Shown here: positions 59,678 through 64,000 of the stretch, in pieces
Layout of the letters: every line of letters begins with the position of its first letter
How positions within the stretch are numbered: the first letter of the stretch is position 1
Assembly: GCF_002159265.1 (NCBI RefSeq)
Contig: NZ_NFHG01000015.1
Span: 1 to 64,000 of the forward strand
Length of the DNA: 64,000 nucleotides
Origin: Flavonifractor sp. An82
GTDB lineage: Bacteria; Bacillota; Clostridia; Oscillospirales; Oscillospiraceae
Direction of reading: 5' to 3'
The notes under the pieces: model-generated
Database searches by the model: none
What the model saw: only the letters and a program-made list of their open reading frames with translations
What the model was told of the DNA's origin: nothing
Translations under genes and position numbers: made by a program

Positions 59678-61022
59678 GACCATCCAGGAGTACCTGGAGA
59701 CGGCCGCCGCACAGATCCGTTGGAAGCGTGCCCGGTCCGTGGTAATGCCGGAACTAAGGCGGCACCTGGAGGACCAGCGGGACGCCTTTGCCGCAGAGGG
59801 CCGTGAGGATGCTGAGGGGCTGGCTGTGGAAGAGATGGGCGATCCGGTAACTGTTGGCACGGAACTGGACTCCATCCACCGCCCCAGGCCTCAGTGGGGG
59901 CTGCTGGCCCTCACCATGCTGCTGGCCCTGTGCGGTGCCCTTCTTCAAATCTGGCTGACCGCCTCCTGGTCCTATTGCTACAAGGATGCAGACCCCTTCC
60001 ACACCCTGACCGCCTTTGCTTTGGGCTGCGGCGCCCTGCTGCTGGGCTACTTTCTGGACCCTGCCCGGCTGGCGCGTTATGGCAGAATGATTTACCTGGG
60101 CGCCATCGCAGCCGGTCTGATCGCACTGCTGGCCTCACCCCGGCCTCAGTCGGTCTCCCTCTACGCTATCTATCTCACCCTGTGCTACCCTGCGGTATAT
60201 GCCCTGTGGCTCTATACCTGCCGGAGAAAGAGCTGGGCAGGGCTGCTGCTGGCAGTGGGCGGCGGCATTCCGCTGGCGGTGATCTGCGTTCTGGCGCCCC
60301 GCCTGTCCAGTCTCCTGACTCTGCTGCTCACAGGCTTTGTCTTGCTGCTGACGGCAGCCTGGAAGGACTGGTTCGGGCTCGGCAGGCGGAAGTCCATGGG
60401 GTTTGTGCTGCTCTGCGGCGCCGCGCTGGCCGGCATCGCCCTCTGGGTCCTCCTCCCCTCCCTTTCCGGCAGCGGACGGCTAGCGGTGGCTCTGCACCCG
60501 GAGCTGGACCCCACAGGGGCCGGATACCAAGCCTCTGCCATCCGAAAGGTGTTGGATCTCTCCCAGTGGCTGGGCCAGGGGGCCTGGAATACGGGCATCT
60601 CCCCCTACCCCTTTGAACAGACGGTACCCGGCTGCGGCAACGACACCTTTTTGACCACCATCATTTACAAATTGGGATGGGCTCCCTTTCTGGCCGTTGT
60701 GCTGGCCTTTGCCGTTTTGACGCTTTGGCTGCTGCGCCGCTGCCTGAAGCACAAAAGCCAGCTGGGACGTATGGTGGCGCTGGCAGTGGTCATGACCTTG
60801 TGTATGCAGGCGCTGTACAGCGTGGCATGGAATCTGGGCGTTACCCTGTTTGCCGCCGAATTCCCGCTGCTCATCGGCAACACCAATACCATCATCAACA
60901 TGGGGCTCATCGGCCTTGCTCTGTCAGTCTTTCGGGGCGAGAGCATTGCCCGGGACAACATATGTGCGGATATACCGCCTCTGCCCCGTTACCACATCAA
61001 AATTTCACTCCAGAGGTACTGA
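59664..61022 (+). CDS. FtsW/RodA/SpoVE-like membrane protein with N-terminal permease-prefix domain
   Basis: A 452-residue protein. Residues 1-70 form a soluble helical DUF1700/permease-prefix-type domain (LRRHLEDQRDAFAAEGREDA). About ten TM helices follow. The last third (FLTTIIYKLGWAPFLAVVLA, NTNTIINMGLIGLALSVF) resembles the C-terminal half of FtsW/RodA-type polymerases, with the catalytic Asp region unclear. Partners of PadR in clostridia include such proteins. ATG 59664 overlaps the PadR gene and follows GGAGG. Whether it is an active glycan polymerase is uncertain. Confidence 0.7.
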   Translation: MQEHKTIQEYLETAAAQIRWKRARSVVMPELRRHLEDQRDAFAAEGREDAEGLAVEEMGDPVTVGTELDSIHRPRPQWGLLALTMLLALCGALLQIWLTASWSYCYKDADPFHTLTAFALGCGALLLGYFLDPARLARYGRMIYLGAIAAGLIALLASPRPQSVSLYAIYLTLCYPAVYALWLYTCRRKSWAGLLLAVGGGIPLAVICVLAPRLSSLLTLLLTGFVLLLTAAWKDWFGLGRRKSMGFVLLCGAALAGIALWVLLPSLSGSGRLAVALHPELDPTGAGYQASAIRKVLDLSQWLGQGAWNTGISPYPFEQTVPGCGNDTFLTTIIYKLGWAPFLAVVLAFAVLTLWLLRRCLKHKSQLGRMVALAVVMTLCMQALYSVAWNLGVTLFAAEFPLLIGNTNTIINMGLIGLALSVFRGESIARDNICADIPPLPRYHIKISLQRY

Positions 61023-61030
61023 TAAAAACG

Positions 61031-61065
61031 CACGGACCACTGCTGCAAGAGCGGTGGTCCGTGCT
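61031..61065 (+). terminator. Terminator after the PadR operon
   Basis: GCACGGACCAC pairs with GTGGTCCGTGC, followed by TTCTTATTTC. Confidence 0.75.
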
Positions 61066-61158
61066 TCTTATTTCCTGTCCCAATGTATCAAATGAGGTAA
61101 AATCTAACTCGAAGCGCCCCTAAAACGGAGCATTTCTAAAAATATATGCGCGTCAGCT

Positions 61159-62799
61159 TCAGCAGCCAATCATCATTTTGATGATCTCTTCGTTGGTCTC
61201 TTTCATGCCTTCCTTGCCAAGGCGGCCTACATTCTGGATCATGGCGTCCACACCCTTGGTGACGATACCGTCTCCACTGTAAAACTGCTGCCCCTTGAGG
61301 TACATCTGGTATCCCAAAATACCGGCATCTACCGCTGCGGCAATCTTGCCTACGCAGGACGGTTTGGCACCGTCACACACAATACCGGAGACGATGGCCA
61401 ATGCATTGACCACTGTGTGAGCCACCTCCTGGAACCCGCCGCCGCACAGATAGGCAATGCCGGCGCCAGCGCCGGCACCGGCGCTGACCGCGCCGCAGTA
61501 AGCGGACAGGCGGCCTATGGGCGTTTTTTGGTAGATGGCGGTCAGGTTGGAGAGGGCCAGGGCACGATAAAGGGTCTCCCGGCTCACATTCCGCTCCTTG
61601 GCGTATACGATCACGGGGACGGAAACAGTGATGCCCTGGTTGCCGCTGCCGGAATTGATGACAACCGGCAGCTCACATCCGCTCATTCTAGCATCAGAAC
61701 CTGCTGCCGCCATGGCTTTGGCCCGGGTGGCCACCGATTGATCCATCGACAGCAACACCTTGCCGATGTTGGCGCCGTAGTCGCCCTGGATACCTGCCTG
61801 CGCAATGGCCCAGTTGTAGTCGATCTGCCGGTCCAGCGTCTCTTTGATGTCCTCCACGTCCACAGTGTTGATAAAGTCCCAGATGTCCGCCATATTCAGC
61901 AGGCTATGGTCGGTAAGGCCTTCTTCGCTTTCGCCTTCCACCTTGGTCTGGTACAGGATCTGACCATCCTTCTCAATCAGCACGATATTAGTGTGGTAGT
62001 TGACAATGCGCACCTTGGCGTAGGAATCTCCGTGATACAGCGTGACGATGATCTCAAAGGTAAAGCCGTTGTCCACATGGCGCACTTCGATCTCACGGGT
62101 TTCCAAAAATCGCTTGATGGCCTCAATGTCCGCCGGTGTCACAGAGGAGATGACCTCCAGCTGCTTTTCCGGTTTTCCGGCCACAATGCCTGCCGCTACC
62201 GCCGCAGGAATGCCCTTGAGGTGGTTGGTGTTGGGTACGATCACCGATTTTACGTTTTTGATGATGCTGCCGCTGGCGTCCACCACCACCCGGTCAGGGG
62301 CTGTGCCCAGCACCTGGGCAGCCTTCGCCGCCGCATAGGCCAGCGCAATGGGCTCCGTGCATCCCATCGCGGGAATCAGCTCTTCCTTCAGAATACTGAC
62401 ATAGGCAGCATAGGCAAACACCCTGCGGTGATCCACGTTGGCAGGGGGGAGGGTAAAGGGGACCTTTTCTTCCTTTTCCTTGGTCTGCCGCGGAGTGCTC
62501 ACCGGGGGAGAGTCACGGGCGCGGCCATGCCAGGTCAGCAGGTACTCCACGGCCTCCGGGAAACTTTTGTTATAGAACCGCTGGAGGAATGTGATGGCAT
62601 CTCCGCCGATGCCCTCTGAGTAGCGGAACCAGGTACGTCTGTCCTTGATCCGGATGCTGTCCATCTCCTGCGTGGTGTAGTACCTGCCGATCCGCTTCAC
62701 CTGGTAGCCCAGGGAGATCAGCAGATCTGGAAGGTCCGTGTCTCGGACAGTGACCATTTCAGCCTCTGTAAAACGAGTTTTTTCTGACGTTTGTATCAT
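61159..62799 (-). CDS. cyuA: Chimera: ICE primase-like N-terminus fused to complete L-cysteine desulfidase (CyuA/UPF0597)
   Basis: A 546-residue protein. The first ~130 residues (VTVRDTDLPDLLISLGY, RTWFRYSEGIGGDAITFLQR, NKSFPEAVEYLLTWHG, PPANVDHRRVFAY) match the N-terminus of DUF3991/primase-like proteins carried by conjugative elements. From about residue 134 (YVSILKEELIPAMGCTEPIA) it is a complete CyuA/UPF0597 L-cysteine desulfidase-type enzyme (HTNIVLIEKDGQI, VVINSGSGNQGITVSVPV, GIVCDGAKPSC). These break cysteine to pyruvate, sulfide and ammonia with a [4Fe-4S] cluster. The junction lies near 62405-62415. Start codon ATG 62799 follows AGAAGGGGGG and belongs to the primase part. Confidence 0.8.
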   Translation of the reverse strand: MIQTSEKTRFTEAEMVTVRDTDLPDLLISLGYQVKRIGRYYTTQEMDSIRIKDRRTWFRYSEGIGGDAITFLQRFYNKSFPEAVEYLLTWHGRARDSPPVSTPRQTKEKEEKVPFTLPPANVDHRRVFAYAAYVSILKEELIPAMGCTEPIALAYAAAKAAQVLGTAPDRVVVDASGSIIKNVKSVIVPNTNHLKGIPAAVAAGIVAGKPEKQLEVISSVTPADIEAIKRFLETREIEVRHVDNGFTFEIIVTLYHGDSYAKVRIVNYHTNIVLIEKDGQILYQTKVEGESEEGLTDHSLLNMADIWDFINTVDVEDIKETLDRQIDYNWAIAQAGIQGDYGANIGKVLLSMDQSVATRAKAMAAAGSDARMSGCELPVVINSGSGNQGITVSVPVIVYAKERNVSRETLYRALALSNLTAIYQKTPIGRLSAYCGAVSAGAGAGAGIAYLCGGGFQEVAHTVVNALAIVSGIVCDGAKPSCVGKIAAAVDAGILGYQMYLKGQQFYSGDGIVTKGVDAMIQNVGRLGKEGMKETNEEIIKMMIGC

Positions 62800-62828
62800 G
62801 TTCACCCCCCTTCTAGGAAAAACAAAAA

Positions 62829-62871
62829 AGGGGCCGGAGGACGCATCTGTTTGAGATGCGTCCTCCGGCCC
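62829..62871 (-). terminator. Terminator of the 62891 gene
   Basis: GGGGCCGGAGGACGCATC and its complement form an 18-bp stem; the minus strand runs into TTTTTTG. Confidence 0.85.
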
Positions 62872-62890
62872 CTTGCTTTGACTCCTTGTG

Positions 62891-63337
62891 TTATTGTTCG
62901 ATGTCCGCTGTGCCTCTCTCCGCCTCCGTGCTGGCCTCGCTGGCGTCTGGGGTGGTACCGGCGGCTCCGTTGTCCTCCGGGGCTTCCTCGGTGCTCTCAG
63001 GGGCCCCCTGTGGGGCCAGGCTGGCTTCGGCTTCCGCCAGCGCCTGCTCGATCAGGCCCAGGACGAAGTCCCGCTGGGTGAGCTTTACGCCGGTCCGAGC
63101 CGTTTCTCTGGCCAGGTGGGTCTTGATGCGCTGGAAGAGTTCCTCGGGAATCTGGAATGCCATCGTTCTGCTGCCTGTCATGTTGATTCCTCCATTCTCA
63201 TCTTTCATCTTGTAGTATTCAGTGAGCAGTGCTGCGATGTACTGGCTGGTGGTCATCTCCAGGCGGTCTTTTTCTTCTGTTACCCGGTTGTGCAGGGCGA
63301 TGTCGATTTGAGCGCATAGGTTTTTCTTGTCTGCCAT
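62891..63337 (-). CDS. ICE-associated Arc/CopG-like protein
   Basis: A 148-residue protein. Residues 1-75 contain ALHNRVTEEKDRLEMTTSQY, a ribbon-helix-helix-like motif found in conjugative element proteins, then a second conserved block (TMAFQIPEELFQRIKTHLAR, KLTQRDFVLGLIEQALAEAE), and a low-complexity Ala/Glu/Pro/Thr tail from about 105. ATG 63337 follows AAAGGAGAG. It is probably a leftover of the element that also supplied the primase-like fragment. Confidence 0.7.
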   Translation of the reverse strand: MADKKNLCAQIDIALHNRVTEEKDRLEMTTSQYIAALLTEYYKMKDENGGINMTGSRTMAFQIPEELFQRIKTHLARETARTGVKLTQRDFVLGLIEQALAEAEASLAPQGAPESTEEAPEDNGAAGTTPDASEASTEAERGTADIEQ

Positions 63338-63681
63338 GGTCTGCTCTCCTTTCCTCGTTTTGCAACGCAAGTATATCCAAAACCATGTCAGAAAGCTATT
63401 ACCAAGACCACCAAGGAACCAAGGACAAAGCAAGCAATACCACCAACTGAAACAGCTATGTAATAAAAAGAGAGAAGCCCCCGTTGGCAGTTCGATTTGA
63501 ACTACCAACGGGGGCTTCTCTCGCTGTTTTGTGTTTGCTCAGAGGTTCGAATCACCCCACATCACGAAAATGCCCTTTTGCATCTCCGCCTCGGCTGGTG
63601 CTCGATTTTACCTCCTGAAACGGCTGAAACCCTTGCCGTAGCAAGGGTTTCAGCGGTTGCATCTTTTTTGGCAACCTTAGT
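63338..63681. other. Gene-free element end between the Arc-like gene and tRNA-Pro
   Basis: This 344-bp stretch contains no credible gene. It holds three hairpins: a long one at 63470-63522, one at 63624-63653 (CTGAAACCCTTGC/GCAAGGGTTTCAG), and a small one GGTTGC/GCAACC at 63655-63676 just past the tRNA 3' end, which may terminate the tRNA transcript on the minus strand. The T-loop-like GGTTCGAATC at 63544-63553 may be part of an old attachment site. Confidence 0.5.
63470..63522. repeat. Long inverted repeat at the element end
   Basis: An 18-bp perfect stem, GAGAGAAGCCCCCGTTGG and its complement, encloses a 17-base loop containing a nested AGTTC/GAACT stem. T and A tracts flank both sides. 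It may be the terminal structure or a terminator of the integrative element. Confidence 0.6.
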
Positions 63682-63758
63682 TGGTCCGAGTGACTGGATT
63701 CGAACCAGCGGCCTCTTGAACCCCATTCAAGCGCGATACCAAACTTCGCCACACCCGG
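63682..63758 (-). tRNA. tRNA-Pro (anticodon GGG)
   Basis: The minus strand folds into a full cloverleaf: acceptor CCGGGTG/CACTCGG, D arm GCG...CGC, anticodon stem CTTGA/TCAAG with loop ATGGGGT (anticodon GGG), T arm GCTGG-TTCGAAT-CCAGT, discriminator A and encoded CCA. It should read CCC and CCU codons. It is next to the element remnant, as tRNA genes often serve as insertion sites. Confidence 0.92.
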
Positions 63759-63859
63759 AAATCGCCGCCGTGTTTCAGACGGCTTGATTATATTACCACA
63801 CCTCTCAGAGGAATGCAAGTGTTTTTTTCGATTTTTTGAAATTTTTTTAGAAGGGCGAT

Positions 63860-64000
63860 TTACACCCAGCTGTCCTCCAGTTCGTGCTTCCGCTCCCGGG
63901 TCATCAGGTCCAGAATCACCCCATGGGGATCCTTGCCCTCATAGAGCACCTGATAGGCTGCTTCGGTGATGGGCATCTCCACTCCCACCTTTTGGGCCAG
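63860..64000 (-). CDS. gpsA: NAD(P)H-dependent glycerol-3-phosphate dehydrogenase, C-terminal part (runs off the right edge)
   Basis: The last 46 codons read [20 protein letters not shown] and end [16 protein letters not shown] with stop TAA. This is the conserved C-terminus of GpsA, which makes glycerol-3-phosphate for phospholipids. The rest lies beyond the right edge. Confidence 0.85.
   Translation of the reverse strand: MAQKVGVEMPITEAAYQVLYEGKDPHGVILDLMTRERKHELEDSWV

Noticed and set aside
63535-63610. A second tRNA suggested by GGTTCGAATC
   Set aside because: Neither strand folds into an acceptor and anticodon arm around it; only the T-loop-like string is present.

Overview
The window looks like a chromosome segment of a GC-rich, anaerobic gut Firmicute of the Oscillospiraceae/Flavonifractor type. 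Evidence: strong GC-biased codon use, GGAGG ribosome sites, a ferredoxin-dependent 2-oxoacid oxidoreductase with phosphate butyryltransferase and butyrate kinase, oxygen-sensitive Fe-S enzymes, and a chalcone isomerase of the kind known from flavonoid-degrading gut clostridia. The species assignment is inference. No rRNA genes and no CRISPR array were seen; there is one tRNA gene.

Left edge (1-3.7 kb) is mobile-element debris: the end of an IS21-type element with four 22-bp spaced repeats, an integrase cut off by that element, an alcohol dehydrogenase tail cut off by the integrase, then an MFS transporter and a short-chain dehydrogenase. From 3.9 to 7.5 kb runs a compact seven-gene operon (deformylase-like, TIGR04076, flavodoxin, Vat-like acetyltransferase, phosphodiesterase, two DUF proteins). 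From 7.6 to 16.1 kb come a TetR-controlled membrane-protein operon, a MarR/heterodimeric ABC exporter operon, a LysR regulator and a DnaQ-like exonuclease.

16.1-21.3 kb is a flavonoid locus: chalcone isomerase, a flavodoxin-fold reductase, a small membrane protein and a six-repeat beta-propeller protein in one operon, with a divergent LysR gene. 21.3-28.7 kb holds a YczE-like membrane protein, a GntR regulator and a branched-chain 2-oxoacid fermentation operon (P-loop protein, four oxidoreductase subunits, Ptb, Buk) that can make ATP from acyl-CoA. 28.7-34.4 kb has a surface 5'-nucleotidase, infC-rpmI-rplT with a leader attenuator and a non-AUG infC start, and a BlaI/M56 regulatory pair.

34.4-43.3 kb is a nickel locus: larE-larB-larC followed by a five-gene peptide/nickel-type ABC importer, preceded by a structured leader RNA ending in a terminator. 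43.4-46.0 kb encodes a CoA-disulfide-reductase/rhodanese/sulfite-reductase-like fusion. 46.2-51.5 kb is a glycerol regulon (glpP, glpA, glpB, DUF1667, glpK) with two matching leader terminators. 51.6-61.0 kb has a ZIP metal transporter, a MarR regulator, a DUF2798 protein, a 1209-residue TPR/SUFU protein, FucO and a PadR/FtsW-like pair. 61.2-63.7 kb is the remnant of an integrative element, including a chimera of a primase-like N-terminus and a complete cysteine desulfidase, next to tRNA-Pro(GGG). The right edge holds the end of gpsA.
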